Source of the DNA: Pedobacter sp. AK013
Lineage (GTDB): Bacteria > Bacteroidota > Bacteroidia > Sphingobacteriales > Sphingobacteriaceae
Assembly: GCF_014205835.1 (NCBI RefSeq)
Contig: NZ_JACHCQ010000004.1
Coordinates: 163,627 to 227,626, forward strand
Length of the DNA: 64,000 nt
Reading direction: 5' to 3'
Under the pieces are notes generated by a model. It searched no databases. It was not told the origin of the DNA and worked only from the letters and a program-made list of their open reading frames with translations. The translations under genes and the position numbers were made by a program. Shown piece after piece: positions 9,110-18,860 of this stretch; the first letter of the stretch is position 1, and every line of letters starts with the position of its first letter.

Positions 9110-9141
9110 TTCTATATTTTTTCTTCCATTTTAATTATTAC

Positions 9142-10311
9142 ATGAGAGCAGATCATCAGTTAAGAGCATTTGAACAGATTTTAAATAATTATGATGGAAG
9201 TTTGCCCTTGCATCGTTTTCTGCCAACCTATTTTAAGCAACATAAACAAATGGGGTCATCCGATAGGAGATGGGCCACACGCCATATATATAGCTTTTTT
9301 AGATTAGGTAAGGCTTTATCAGGGCTTCAACAAGAAGAGCGTTTGAGTATTGCCGATTTCTTGTGCCACGATACGCTTAGCCTTATTGTAGAGAAAAATC
9401 TGCCAGAATTAAAAGAAAGCATTACGCTGCAGCTTGAAGAAAAAATGTCCATTATCAAAACGAAATATCCGGATTTTAATTTGCAGGAGGTATATCCGTT
9501 TCATGCAAATCTATCTGACGGATTAGATCGGGAAGCATTTTATACCTCATTCTTCAAACAGCCCGATCTGTTTATTAGGGTAGGAGCCGAAGAATCTGCA
9601 AGTATTATTTCCAAATTAGAAGATGAAAAAATTGAGGTTAAAGCTATTTCTCCAACTGCTTTAGCCTTACCTAACGGAACCAAGCTCGAAACTGTTTTAA
9701 AGGAAGGCAGTTACCAGGTTCAGGATTTATCTTCTCAGCACACGGGCCATTATTTTAAGCCTAACAAATGGGATAAATGGTGGGATTGCTGTGCAGCATC
9801 TGGTGGCAAAACATTGCTTTTACATAGTTTGGAGCCTGTTATCGAACTTTTGGTTTCCGATCTGAGAGAAAGTGTACTCCTAAATTTAGATGAACGTTTC
9901 CGCTTGGCAGGTATCAAAAAGTACCATAAAAAAGAACTAGATCTTTTACAGAACAATGATCAGGTTTTACATCATTATCAATTTGATGGGATCATTTTGG
10001 ATGCCCCATGTACCGGTTCCGGAACATGGGGCAGAACACCAGAAATGCTTACTTTTTTTGAAGAACGAAAAATCAATCAATTTGCAAACATCCAAAAGGG
10101 GATTGTCCAAAATATTGTAAAATATTTAAAGCCTGGTAAGCCTTTAATTTATATTACCTGCTCTGCCTTTGCCGAAGAAAATGAAGCCATTGTGCAGCAT
10201 ATGATTGAGCAGTTGCCATTAGAACTGGAAAAAATGGAACTGATTAAAGGTTATGAAAATAATGCCGATACGATGTTTGTAGCGAGGTTGATTAAGAAAA
10301 GCCAGGATTAA
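9142..10311 (+). CDS. RsmB/NOP family rRNA cytosine-C5 methyltransferase, 389 aa
   Basis: This is an S-adenosylmethionine-dependent RNA m5C methyltransferase. The SAM-binding region starts near WWDCCAASGGKTLLL, a variant of the family motif I. The two catalytic cysteines are Cys290 in DAPCTGSGTWGR (motif IV) and Cys340 in YITCSAFAEENE (motif VI). About 130 N-terminal residues are helical and may bind RNA. Family members methylate 16S or 23S rRNA in the cytoplasm; the exact site cannot be assigned. The gene follows the binding-protein-like lipoprotein gene by 32 bp and may be cotranscribed. Confidence 0.88.
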   Translation: MRADHQLRAFEQILNNYDGSLPLHRFLPTYFKQHKQMGSSDRRWATRHIYSFFRLGKALSGLQQEERLSIADFLCHDTLSLIVEKNLPELKESITLQLEEKMSIIKTKYPDFNLQEVYPFHANLSDGLDREAFYTSFFKQPDLFIRVGAEESASIISKLEDEKIEVKAISPTALALPNGTKLETVLKEGSYQVQDLSSQHTGHYFKPNKWDKWWDCCAASGGKTLLLHSLEPVIELLVSDLRESVLLNLDERFRLAGIKKYHKKELDLLQNNDQVLHHYQFDGIILDAPCTGSGTWGRTPEMLTFFEERKINQFANIQKGIVQNIVKYLKPGKPLIYITCSAFAEENEAIVQHMIEQLPLELEKMELIKGYENNADTMFVARLIKKSQD

Positions 10312-10326
10312 TCACTCGGTTCGTCT

Positions 10327-10345
10327 CCCTGAATTCATTTCAGGG
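10327..10345. repeat. REP-like palindrome
   Basis: CCCTGAATTCATTTCAGGG pairs with itself around a short centre and is preceded by TCGT. It belongs to the same group as 2441-2457 and 10601-10621. Confidence 0.55.
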
Positions 10346-10395
10346 TCTTAGCGCATAGATGAAATAAATTAAGCATAACAACGCTTTTAGCAACG

Positions 10396-10503
10396 TTACG
10401 TATGTTCAAACCAAGATTTGAAATTCTTTTTGAAGTATTTAACCGCCTCGATTAAAACGGCTATTGCTCCGATAATTACAGTATATTCTTCAAAGCCGTT
10501 CAT
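10396..10503 (-). CDS. Possible small single-span membrane protein, 35 aa
   Basis: The frame starts at ATG 10503 and reads MNGFEEYTVIIGAIAVLIEA, then a basic tail KYFKKNFKSW, ending at TAA 10396-10398. One hydrophobic helix followed by Lys-rich residues is a plausible small membrane peptide. The product resembles no protein I recognise and no strong promoter is visible. The frame could be chance. Confidence 0.35.
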   Translation of the reverse strand: MNGFEEYTVIIGAIAVLIEAVKYFKKNFKSWFEHT

Positions 10504-10600
10504 AATGTAAGCTTTATGTTTAGATGAATGTACGGAATTATTGTTACAGATTGATTGAAGGATTGTCATTTAAAAACGTTATTTACCTCGATTAATCGTC

Positions 10601-10621
10601 ATGCTGAATTTATTTCAGCAT
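10601..10621. repeat. REP-like palindrome
   Basis: ATGCTGAATTTATTTCAGCAT is a near-perfect palindrome preceded by CGTC. Relative to the 2441 copy, the outer stem bases have changed in pairs (CC/GG to GC/GC), so the stem is kept. Confidence 0.55.
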
Positions 10622-10739
10622 CTTTTCTGTAAGCGGACATTGAAATAAATTACCTTCGGTGAGCTCGCTTAAGGTTCGGTTTACTTCATAGCTTTTCGCT
10701 TCGCTAGAGGTCAGGGTAATGAATCGTTGAAATGGCACT

Positions 10740-11321
10740 TTAAAGCCCTGTATTATTTCTGAATAATTTAATTGCTATAGCCAATAAAATTACCCCAAAA
10801 GCTTTACGTAAGATGTTTAAACCAGATTTTCCGAAAAGTTTTTCGAGTCTGTTGGTGTTTTTCAATACAAAGTAAACAAACAACATATTAAGTATAATGC
10901 CTACTAAGATATTCTGGGTATGGTATTCTGTTTTTAATGATAGCAAAGTGGTCATTGTGCCCGCTCCGGCAATTAAAGGAAAGGCCAATGGAACAATAGA
11001 AACCGTTTCGGGTGCTTCTTCTTTAAAAATGGTTAATCCCAATACCATCTCCATGGCAATAAAGAAGATCACAAATGAACCTGCTATGGCAAAAGATTCT
11101 ACATCTAGTCCGATAACTTTTAACAACGATTCTCCAACAAACAAAAAGAGGATCATTAAGCCTGTAGCCACTAATGATGCTTTTTCTGATTCGATATGAC
11201 CAGCTTTTCTACGCAATTCGATCACAACAGGAATAGCTCCCAAAATATCGATAATAGCAAAGAGTACCATCGTTGTCGACAGAATCTGGCTTAAGTTGAA
11301 CGTCATAAAATCGAATTTCAT
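10740..11321 (-). CDS. MarC family integral membrane protein, 193 aa
   Basis: This is a six-helix inner-membrane protein of the MarC/UPF0056 family, whose role is still uncertain. Family features include the N-terminal stretch FAIIDILGAIPVVIEL, the central PLAFPLIAGAGTMTTLLSL and a C-terminal helix. Length is typical at about 200 aa. The first ATG at 11321 follows a TACCTTTG promoter element by 17 nt; a second ATG at 11306 is possible. Confidence 0.88.
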   Translation of the reverse strand: MKFDFMTFNLSQILSTTMVLFAIIDILGAIPVVIELRRKAGHIESEKASLVATGLMILFLFVGESLLKVIGLDVESFAIAGSFVIFFIAMEMVLGLTIFKEEAPETVSIVPLAFPLIAGAGTMTTLLSLKTEYHTQNILVGIILNMLFVYFVLKNTNRLEKLFGKSGLNILRKAFGVILLAIAIKLFRNNTGL

Positions 11322-11338
11322 AGCGGCGCAATTTTAAG

Positions 11339-11346
11339 CAAAGGTA
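11339..11346 (-). promoter_or_regulatory. -7 element of the marC-like gene
   Basis: TACCTTTG on the minus strand fits TAnnTTTG and lies 17 nt upstream of the ATG. No TTTG -33 box is evident. Confidence 0.6.
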
Positions 11347-11385
11347 GTGGAATTTGTATCAATTCCTCAATTGTACAGTTATTTA

Positions 11386-12717
11386 TTAGAAATAGAACTG
11401 CGTTCTTAAAGTAAGCACGTTGTCTTTTCTGTCAGCTGTATAGCCCTGAATTTGGGTCGATTCGTTTTTAATAATATCATAATAAAGCACCGCTTTAAAA
11501 TGTGGATTAAAGTGGTGTAAAAAGCCAAATCCAAAGGTATCGAAACGCACATCAGCAGGAGAAAGCCCTTTATCGCTAGAAATATCCATGCCTTTTACTT
11601 TAGCATTCGGATCGTACCAGTCATATTTTAGAATTAGCTGGTTATCCGTACTGTTCAAGGTTTGTACAAAGGTAAAATAAGCGCCATTAAATGTGCGTGT
11701 ATAAAAAGGCAAAGCAATGGCCTTATTATCAACAGGGTAAGAGCCAGGCGTAGTTGAAGTGGTTGAGGTACCTGTTTGTAAGCCCGATATTACTTCTGCC
11801 CTAAACTCCGATTTCCAACTTTTGGTTTTGGTAGCCAGTTGTATATCCGTACCATAATATCTTCTTGGCGCTACCTTGTTTATGGTAGCTGTAGATGAAT
11901 CTTTAACCATTTTCCATGTATCATTTATTTGCTCCATCTTGTAGCTCACAGGTAAGCGGTGATCTAAACCTCCCTGTAGGGTGCTTATACCACCGGCAAT
12001 GGTAAAGTTTTTAAATGCATAAGTTTTATGGCTTAACCTTAAAATATAATCCTTGCTGTTATCGAATTCTCCGTTGCCGGCTAAGCCCTGACCATTATAA
12101 ACACCAAAATCGAGTACAAAATTTTTGAGTTTGGCATCTTTCCAGCGCGGGTTTAAAGTAAAGGTTACGCCCAGATCGCGTTCTGTTTTCATTAAAATCT
12201 GCGACATTCGACCACGTTCAGGTGCTTCCCTTACTGATGATGACAGCTGGAGCTCATTACCAAAGGGACGTCCCGAAAGACCAAGTGTTACTGCCAATAT
12301 CTTCCATTTATTTTCGTAATAACGTCCCCAGAAATCCCTGATCGCTACACCCTGTTCTGTACCATCAAATTGAAGTACGAAGTAGGTAGAGGGAGCACCG
12401 TCTTCCGTTAACATCATATAATCTGCTCTCAAACGGCCTCTTCTTAACCTAAACCTGTTATTGGTAAAATCACCAAAATTTCCACCCTGAAACTCAGCCT
12501 GCGTACCTTTCGATTGCGCCAATTGGAACTGTGGCTGTAAATAGCCGCTGAAAGACAATGAACCATATTTCTTCGAGATAATGAGCAAATGGTTTACTGT
12601 TGTAGAATCCATTACATCATTAATTGTTCTTTGTGCATATCCTGCAGCAGAAATGAATAGCAAAATAATAGTTAAGGAGAAATAAATGCGCTTAAATTTG
12701 GCTGGCTGGCGGTACAT
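11386..12717 (-). CDS. Phosphate-selective-type (OprO/P) outer-membrane porin, 443 aa
   Basis: A signal peptide ends near ISAAGYAQ. The mature part is rich in alternating aromatic and polar residues typical of a beta barrel, with FSGYLQPQFQ, the Arg-rich FRLRRGRLRADY, YFVLQFDG and a terminal ...TLRTQFYF ending in Phe as BAM substrates do. It matches the OprP/OprO porin family, which moves phosphate or other anions across the outer membrane; specificity here is not predictable. I chose ATG 12717 (MYRQPAKF) because a TACCTTTG element lies 15 nt upstream; a longer frame would begin upstream of that promoter. Confidence 0.82.
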   Translation of the reverse strand: MYRQPAKFKRIYFSLTIILLFISAAGYAQRTINDVMDSTTVNHLLIISKKYGSLSFSGYLQPQFQLAQSKGTQAEFQGGNFGDFTNNRFRLRRGRLRADYMMLTEDGAPSTYFVLQFDGTEQGVAIRDFWGRYYENKWKILAVTLGLSGRPFGNELQLSSSVREAPERGRMSQILMKTERDLGVTFTLNPRWKDAKLKNFVLDFGVYNGQGLAGNGEFDNSKDYILRLSHKTYAFKNFTIAGGISTLQGGLDHRLPVSYKMEQINDTWKMVKDSSTATINKVAPRRYYGTDIQLATKTKSWKSEFRAEVISGLQTGTSTTSTTPGSYPVDNKAIALPFYTRTFNGAYFTFVQTLNSTDNQLILKYDWYDPNAKVKGMDISSDKGLSPADVRFDTFGFGFLHHFNPHFKAVLYYDIIKNESTQIQGYTADRKDNVLTLRTQFYF

Positions 12718-12732
12718 GTTATCAATTTTTTG

Positions 12733-12740
12733 CAAAGGTA
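12733..12740 (-). promoter_or_regulatory. -7 element of the OprP-like porin gene
   Basis: TACCTTTG on the minus strand lies 15 nt before ATG 12717 and supports that start choice. Confidence 0.6.
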
Positions 12741-12770
12741 GTTTTATTAACAATTATTTAACATAAAAAA

Positions 12771-12793
12771 AGCCCCGACTTTTGGTCGGGGCT
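12771..12793 (-). terminator. Factor-independent terminator of the 12816 permease
   Basis: AGCCCCGAC (12771-12779) pairs with GTCGGGGCT (12785-12793). On the minus strand the stem is followed by a run of seven T, directly downstream of the permease stop codon. Confidence 0.85.
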
Positions 12794-12815
12794 CTAAATT
12801 TTTTAAATATTAGGC

Positions 12816-14291
12816 TTATTTGGAATCTTTTAAATGAGAATTCTTTTTGCTATATCCAAAATAAATAATAAAGCCTAAAGCTAACCAGCCAAATAACCTT
12901 AACCAGTTTGTCCAGCCTAAACCAAGGATCATTAATCCGCAGGTAACTACACCTAAAATTGGAATTAAAGGTACCCAAGGTGTTCTGAACTGACGTGGAA
13001 GATCAGGATCCGTTTTTCTTAAAATAATTACTGCAATACAAACCAGCATAAAGGCAAATAAAGTGCCAATACTGGTCATATCACCCACTACATCACCAGG
13101 GATGAAAGCGGCAAATAAACCTACGATTACCAAAATTACTAAGTTTGCTTTGTAAGGTGTTTTGAATTTAGGGTGTAAATCGCTGAACATTTTTGGTAAT
13201 AAACCATCTTTACTCATTGAATAAAATACACGGCTCTGGCCCAATAACATCACTAAAATTACTGAAGAAAAACCAGCTAAAATAGCTACGGTAACCAACT
13301 TAGCTAACCAGCCATAACCCGTCATGTATTCGCTAATTGCTGCCACAACTGATGCTTCACCACCTTTGGTTCTGAAGAACTCAACAGGAGCGATACCGGT
13401 TAAAACGTGCGCAAATAAGATATATAAAACAGTACATACTGCTAATGAACCTAAGATACCGATTGGCATTGCTGTTTTAGGGTTTTTAGTTTCCTGTGCG
13501 GCAGTACTTACAGCATCAAAACCGATGAATGCAAAGAATACTGTTCCGGCAGCACCGAGAACACCCCAGAAACCACCAAAACTATGGCTGATACCTGCAT
13601 GATCTACATAAGTAGTTGCTTTTGGAATATATGGATGGTGATTGGCTTCATGAATAAAGCCCCAACCTAAAATAATGATTAAAATTACAATACTTACTTT
13701 AGTAATTACGATCAGGCCGTTTACAAAAGCGGATTCTGAAGTTCCTTTAATTAAGAGTAAGCTCAATAATCCTACAATAAATAACGCAGGAAGGTTGATT
13801 ATTCCATTTACGGTACCATCTGGATGCGACTGGAAAGGGGAGTGGCACCACTCATAGGGTATGGGCGAGGTATGCAATACTTCGACCAGTAATTTATTTA
13901 AGTATTCGCTCCAGGCAATACCTACTGTTGCAGCTCCAACAGCATATTCTAACACTAAATCCCAGCCAATTACCCAGGCCATAAGCTCGCCCATTGTGGC
14001 ATAAGTGTAAGTGTAAGCACTACCTGAGATTGGAATAGATGATGATAATTCTGCGTAGCATAAACCGGCCAGTGCACAACCAATTGCGGCTATAATAAAG
14101 CCAATGGTAACAGATGGCCCAGCATTTTGTGCTGCTGCTGCTGCTGTCCTAACAAATAGACCAGCACCAATAATTGCGCCCACACCTAATGCCACCAATG
14201 CACCTGCGCTAAGTGTACGCTTTAAGCCTTTTGCTGAATCTCCTGCTTCTTCTAGCAGTAAATGCATTGGCTTCTTAGTAAATAAACCCAT
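12816..14291 (-). CDS. APC superfamily cationic-amino-acid-type permease, 491 aa
   Basis: This is an inner-membrane amino-acid transporter with the 12-14 helix layout of the CAT/YfnA branch of APC permeases. Helix 1 holds the unwound substrate-binding motif GVGAIIGAGLFV. Later helices include the segment FFAFIGFDAVSTAAQETKNP, a hallmark of the family. The N-terminus before helix 1 is a short hydrophilic tail. Substrate cannot be assigned. The terminator at 12771 and the hairpin at 14345-14384 bracket it as a single-gene unit. Confidence 0.88.
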   Translation of the reverse strand: MGLFTKKPMHLLLEEAGDSAKGLKRTLSAGALVALGVGAIIGAGLFVRTAAAAAQNAGPSVTIGFIIAAIGCALAGLCYAELSSSIPISGSAYTYTYATMGELMAWVIGWDLVLEYAVGAATVGIAWSEYLNKLLVEVLHTSPIPYEWCHSPFQSHPDGTVNGIINLPALFIVGLLSLLLIKGTSESAFVNGLIVITKVSIVILIIILGWGFIHEANHHPYIPKATTYVDHAGISHSFGGFWGVLGAAGTVFFAFIGFDAVSTAAQETKNPKTAMPIGILGSLAVCTVLYILFAHVLTGIAPVEFFRTKGGEASVVAAISEYMTGYGWLAKLVTVAILAGFSSVILVMLLGQSRVFYSMSKDGLLPKMFSDLHPKFKTPYKANLVILVIVGLFAAFIPGDVVGDMTSIGTLFAFMLVCIAVIILRKTDPDLPRQFRTPWVPLIPILGVVTCGLMILGLGWTNWLRLFGWLALGFIIYFGYSKKNSHLKDSK

Positions 14292-14344
14292 ATTTTAGTT
14301 TTTGTTTAGATTATTTCAGCCCCAAACGTAATTAAAAATTACGG

Positions 14345-14384
14345 AAAAGTAAAAGGGATTTTGGTTAAAAATCCCTTTTACTTT
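14345..14384 (-). terminator. 18-bp perfect hairpin after hppA
   Basis: AAAAGTAAAAGGGATTTT (14345-14362) is the exact reverse complement of 14367-14384, with a 4-nt loop. It lies between the hppA stop and the permease start, both on the minus strand, and probably ends the hppA transcript. Confidence 0.75.
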
Positions 14385-14406
14385 TATTATATCTATGATT
14401 TTACAA

Positions 14407-16653
14407 CTAAAACTTTAATGTATCGGTTGTATTTGTTAAAGTGTCGGTAATTGTATGCCCCAGATTATCGGTTTTTTGCTCAATTCTGATTTCTTTCCGA
14501 ACTTCTTGCTTATGTTCGCTTGCAATTGCCTTAACTGCGATGTATGGAGCAATAACCAGTGAAACAATAGACATTAATTTAATCAAAATGTTCATCGAAG
14601 GGCCCGAAGTATCTTTAAAAGGATCGCCAACGGTATCTCCGGTAACAGAAGCCTTGTGCGGTTCTGATTTTTTGTAATATGTTTCGCCATTAATGATTAC
14701 CCCCTGCTCAAAAGACTTTTTGGCATTATCCCAGGCACCACCGGCATTACTTTGGAAAATCCCCATCAATACACCTGTAACGGTTACTCCCGCCAATAAG
14801 CCACCCAAAACTTCTGGCCCAAAGGTAAAGCCTACGATTACCGGGGTAATTAAAGCAATAGCTCCTGGCATCATCATTTCACGGATAGAAGCTTTGGTAG
14901 AAATGGCTACACACTTTTCGTATTCAGGTTTAGCTTTGTATTCCATAATGCCCGGGATTTCGCGAAACTGACGACGAACTTCCTGAACCATATCCATTGC
15001 CGCTTTACCCACCGCCTGAATACAAAGTGCAGAAAAGATAAACGGAATCATACCACCAACAAATAGTCCGGCCAAAACTGGCGCTTTATAGATATCTATC
15101 GCTGTAATGCCTGCAATACCCACAAAAGCTGCAAATAAAGCTAAAGACGTTAGAGCCGCAGATGCAATAGCAAATCCTTTACCGGTTGCTGCGGTTGTAT
15201 TTCCAACCGCATCTAAATTATCGGTACGCTCGCGCACTTCCGGCGGTAACTGACTCATTTCGGCAATGCCGCCTGCATTATCCGCGATCGGTCCGAAAGC
15301 ATCAATAGCTAATTGCATAGCTGTGGTAGCCATCATCCCAGCTGCAGCAATAGCAACGCCATATAAGCCTGCAAAATGATAAGAGGTCATAATACCTCCT
15401 GCCAATACCAGGATAGGGATTACTGTAGATTTCATTCCTACCGATAAACCGGCGATAATGTTGGTGGCATGGCCAGTTGAAGATTGTTGAATAATAGAAT
15501 TTACTGGTCCCTTACCCATCGCTGTAAAATATTCGGTCACAAGACTCATAATGGTACCCACTACCAAACCGACTATAATGGCGTAAAATACATTGATGCT
15601 CGAGAATTCATATCCACGGAGGTTAAGGGTTTCTGGCAGCATCCATTTCACAATAAAGAATGACGCCACTGCCGTAATCACAATCGACGACCAGTTACCT
15701 AGGTTCAATGCATTTTGAACATTCGATTTTTCATCTTTAATGGTTACAAACCAGGTTCCTATAATCGAAAATATAATGCCCAAGCCGCAGATTACCATTG
15801 GAAGAAGAATAGGAGACATCCCTCCAAAATTATCCTTCACATCAATTTCCTGCCCTAAAACCATAGTAGCTAATATGGTAGCTACATATGAACCGAACAA
15901 ATCGGCACCCATACCAGCCACATCACCTACATTATCGCCAACATTATCGGCTATGGTAGCAGGATTGCGTACATCATCTTCAGGAATACCGGCCTCAACC
16001 TTACCCACCAAATCTGCACCAACATCGGCAGCTTTGGTATAAATACCACCGCCTACACGGGCAAATAAGGCAATAGATTCGGCACCCAAAGAAAATCCGG
16101 TTAAAACTTCTATAGCAGTTTTCATTTCAACGCTGCTTACAGATACTACGTTAAAATGCTTTAAAAACACAATAAATAAGCCACCTAAACCCAAAACGGC
16201 TAGTCCGGCAACCCCCAAACCCATTACCGTACCTCCGGTAAATGAAACTTTTAATGCTTGTTTTAAACTTGTTCTGGCCGCCTGAGTGGTTCTAACATTG
16301 GCTTTTGTGGCCGATTTCATTCCGATATAACCCGCAGTTGCAGAAAATACCGCTCCTATAATAAAAGATATAGAGATAATCCAGCTCGAGTGCATCGGAA
16401 CACCTTTAATTTCGGTAATTGTTCCCGAGTAGGCTAGGAGCGCAGCCGTAAAAACAGCAAAAATGCTCAATACCCTCCATTCGGCTTTTAAAAAGGCCAT
16501 AGCACCATCGGCTATGTAGCCCGCAAGTTCTTGCATATTTTTATCGCCCGCATCTTGCTTGTTTACCCAGGCACTTTTAATCATCATAACTATAATCCCA
16601 ACAAGGCCCAGAGCCGGGATACAGTAAATTAAATTGTTTTGTAAAAAATCCAT
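14407..16653 (-). CDS. hppA: Membrane-bound ion-pumping pyrophosphatase, 748 aa
   Basis: This enzyme hydrolyses pyrophosphate and pumps H+ or Na+ across the inner membrane. The signature region [20 protein letters not shown] and the following Asp-rich [12 protein letters not shown] form the substrate and metal site. A second acidic cluster includes [12 protein letters not shown]. The determinant of potassium dependence reads [10 protein letters not shown], with Ala where potassium-independent enzymes have Lys, so a K+-dependent enzyme is predicted; Na+ pumping is likely but not certain. About 40 hydrophilic residues follow the last helix at the C-terminus. Length fits the 670-770 aa family range. 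Confidence 0.95.
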   Translation of the reverse strand: MDFLQNNLIYCIPALGLVGIIVMMIKSAWVNKQDAGDKNMQELAGYIADGAMAFLKAEWRVLSIFAVFTAALLAYSGTITEIKGVPMHSSWIISISFIIGAVFSATAGYIGMKSATKANVRTTQAARTSLKQALKVSFTGGTVMGLGVAGLAVLGLGGLFIVFLKHFNVVSVSSVEMKTAIEVLTGFSLGAESIALFARVGGGIYTKAADVGADLVGKVEAGIPEDDVRNPATIADNVGDNVGDVAGMGADLFGSYVATILATMVLGQEIDVKDNFGGMSPILLPMVICGLGIIFSIIGTWFVTIKDEKSNVQNALNLGNWSSIVITAVASFFIVKWMLPETLNLRGYEFSSINVFYAIIVGLVVGTIMSLVTEYFTAMGKGPVNSIIQQSSTGHATNIIAGLSVGMKSTVIPILVLAGGIMTSYHFAGLYGVAIAAAGMMATTAMQLAIDAFGPIADNAGGIAEMSQLPPEVRERTDNLDAVGNTTAATGKGFAIASAALTSLALFAAFVGIAGITAIDIYKAPVLAGLFVGGMIPFIFSALCIQAVGKAAMDMVQEVRRQFREIPGIMEYKAKPEYEKCVAISTKASIREMMMPGAIALITPVIVGFTFGPEVLGGLLAGVTVTGVLMGIFQSNAGGAWDNAKKSFEQGVIINGETYYKKSEPHKASVTGDTVGDPFKDTSGPSMNILIKLMSIVSLVIAPYIAVKAIASEHKQEVRKEIRIEQKTDNLGHTITDTLTNTTDTLKF

Positions 16654-16690
16654 AGTTAATAATTGGTTTTATATTTGGTTAGTTGTTATT

Positions 16691-16730
16691 GCTTAACTGT
16701 GTAAATCGGTTAATTGTTTAAATTGTTTAT
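16691..16730. repeat. TTAACC-rich intergenic tract, copy 3
   Basis: The tract contains a 22-nt stretch (16704-16725) identical to 59-80 and is followed by drifting words built on ACTCCAAAC / ACTCCGAAC up to 16780. It lies between the divergent hppA and permease genes. Confidence 0.6.
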
Positions 16731-16947
16731 CGACTCCAAACATCCCGTTCAAACTCCGAACTTCTTTCATCCGTTAATCTACTGTGGACTTAGGACTTAT
16801 AATTAGCAAGATAATAAAATATTCTTCTTGTGATTAAAATTTTCATTGCCAAGGCAAATAAAATTTGCTCAATTAAAATAATACAAGCGAATCACGCCTA
16901 TTTTCTTTTTTTTAAATAAATTAGCCACAAACTAAACCAAACTAAAG

Positions 16948-18390
16948 ATGAAAATTGAAAAAGAAGATGGACCTTCTAAAAGAAAATTAAGCCTTTTTGA
17001 TGCTACAATGTTGGTAATGGGCTCAATGATCGGAAGCGGAATCTTTATTGTCAGTGCCGATATAATGAGGAATTTAGGTTCTGGTTATTGGTTAATTGTA
17101 GTGTGGGTAATAACTGGGGTGATGACAGTTGCAGCTGCAATTTCTTATGGGGAGCTTTCTTCTATGTTTCCTAAAGCGGGTGGACAATACACTTACCTGA
17201 AGGAGATTTTTGGCAAAATGATGGGATTTCTTTACGGTTGGGGCTTATTTACTGTAATCCAAACCGGAACTATTGCAGCCGTTGCTGTTGCTTTTGGTAA
17301 ATTTACGGCTTATCTAATCCCTGCATTAAACGATGCTGCTCCGATTTTCCAAAGCGGTGGCTATAAAATTACCTGGATACAGATTCTTGCTATTGGTGTT
17401 ATTCTGCTTTTAACTTATATTAATACGAAAGGCGTTGAAAGCGGTAAAATATTACAGAATATTTTTACAGGATCTAAAATTGTGGCGTTAATTGCTTTAA
17501 TTATTTTAGGCTTCTTCTTAATAAAAAATAGCTTTTGGGCTGAAAATTTAGGTTTTGGGTCTAGTGCTTTTAATAATCTCAAAACAGATTCGAGTGGAAA
17601 TTTCTTAAAATCTGGATGGGAATCTATTTCTGGAATGACTATAATGGGTGGAATTGCAGCGGCAATGGTAGGTTCAGTATTTTCGAGTGTGGCTTGGGAA
17701 AACGTAACTTTTGTTTCGGGAGAGATTGAAAATCCTAAAAAAAATGTAGTGCGTTCTATGGTTTTAGGTACCTCAGCAGTAATGATTCTTTATTTGTTGG
17801 TCAACTTTATTTATCTCAATACCCTTAACAGAGATAGTATTGCTTTTGCGTTAAATGATCGAGTTGCTGTTGCCGCTTCAGAACAAATTTTTGGTAACGG
17901 AATCGGTACAATTGTAATTGCCTTATTGGTGATGATTTCTACTTTTGGTTGCGTTAATGGAATTGTATTAGCTGGGGCAAGGGTTTTTCAGACGATGGCA
18001 AAAGATGGCATGTTTTTTAAAGCGGCGCTTAAAAACAATAAAAATGGTGTTCCCGAAAAATCACTTTGGATGCAGGGGATCTGGGCATCTGCTTTATGTT
18101 TAAGTGGGCAGTATGGCAATCTGTTAGATATGATCTCTTTTGTTATTGTGCTCTTTTATATGATAACTGTTTTTGGGGTTATTTATTTAAGGATAAAACA
18201 GCCTAAACTTGAAAGACCTTACAAAACCTGGTTATATCCAATTACTCCAATTATCTATTTATTAATAGGGGCAGCATTTTGCATTTTATTGCTCATTTAT
18301 AAACAACAATATACCTGGCCTGGGCTTGTAATTGTTTTACTTGGGCTTCCAGTTTATTTTTTTATAAACAAAAAAGAACAGCAGGAGTAA
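16948..18390 (+). CDS. APC superfamily amino-acid permease (LAT-like), 480 aa
   Basis: This is an inner-membrane transporter with helix 1 motif VMGSMIGSGIFIVSADI and a periplasm-facing GELSSMFPKAGGQYTYLKE, typical of the L-type/SteT branch of APC carriers, which exchange neutral amino acids. It has about 12 hydrophobic segments and a short C-terminal tail of Lys/Glu/Gln. It is only distantly related to the 12816 permease. The ATG follows an A/C-rich leader. A hairpin with U-tract at 18479-18509 ends the transcript. Confidence 0.87.
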   Translation: MKIEKEDGPSKRKLSLFDATMLVMGSMIGSGIFIVSADIMRNLGSGYWLIVVWVITGVMTVAAAISYGELSSMFPKAGGQYTYLKEIFGKMMGFLYGWGLFTVIQTGTIAAVAVAFGKFTAYLIPALNDAAPIFQSGGYKITWIQILAIGVILLLTYINTKGVESGKILQNIFTGSKIVALIALIILGFFLIKNSFWAENLGFGSSAFNNLKTDSSGNFLKSGWESISGMTIMGGIAAAMVGSVFSSVAWENVTFVSGEIENPKKNVVRSMVLGTSAVMILYLLVNFIYLNTLNRDSIAFALNDRVAVAASEQIFGNGIGTIVIALLVMISTFGCVNGIVLAGARVFQTMAKDGMFFKAALKNNKNGVPEKSLWMQGIWASALCLSGQYGNLLDMISFVIVLFYMITVFGVIYLRIKQPKLERPYKTWLYPITPIIYLLIGAAFCILLLIYKQQYTWPGLVIVLLGLPVYFFINKKEQQE

Positions 18391-18478
18391 GCAGGGGTGT
18401 TTGTTTCAGTATCTCAATGGTAGTATAGATCCTGAAAATGTTCAGGGCGATGGTGCCAATGAATAATCTATTAGGGAA

Positions 18479-18509
18479 CCTCGCAGGCTTTAAAAACTGC
18501 GGGGTTTTT
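18479..18509 (+). terminator. Terminator of the 16948 permease
   Basis: CCTCGCAG (18479-18486) pairs with CTGCGGGG (18497-18504), one pair being G-T, followed by five T. A related stem, CCCGCAGGTTT / AACTTGCGAG, occurs near 63645-63668. Confidence 0.75.
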
Positions 18510-18576
18510 ACATTAAAGAATACTGCTTGCCAACCCGGCTTTTAGACCTCAACCTTATATTAGCCCTTCAATCTGA

Positions 18577-18820
18577 TTTTGAAAAGCAAGAATTGGTATC
18601 AATAGGTTCCTAAATCCCCGTTATCCGCTTTACTTCTCCAGATGGAAAAATCGGGATCGTGTGCGCTGCTACCGGGTTTAGCTAACTTAGGCCTGTGCAG
18701 GTAACAGCCTATTCTAAACCCGACATGGCGGATGCCTGCTCAAGTGTAAGGCCTGCAGGCGTATGAGCATGTGGCGGGGCTGACGTTAAAATGAAACACG
18801 GGTATTGCTTTTCTAAAAAA
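18577..18820 (+). repeat. Dispersed intergenic element, copy B (full length)
   Basis: The 244-bp element starts with TTTTGAAAAGCAA and ends with TTGCTTTTCTAAAA, so its ends are inverted repeats sharing GAAAAGCAA. Inside, CGGGTTTAG (about 18674) pairs with CTAAACCCG (about 18714), enclosing a TTAGGC/GCCTA inner stem. It is mostly alignable to copy C immediately downstream. No open frame is conserved between the two. Confidence 0.7.
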
Positions 18821-18860
18821 AATAGAATACTTATATATTATAGCTCATTTTCTTTAAACA

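Larger units (their letters stand above)
10312..10739. other. Convergent spacer with two REP-like palindromes
   Basis: The spacer contains REP-like palindromes at 10327-10345 and 10601-10621 and a possible 35-codon minus-strand gene between them. The part from 10640 to 10739 shows short words such as GCTTTTCGCTTCGCTAGAGG and no further structure. Confidence 0.5.

Noticed and set aside
14441..16042. Several plus-strand open frames opposite hppA
   Set aside because: They are antisense shadows of a well-conserved membrane enzyme gene.
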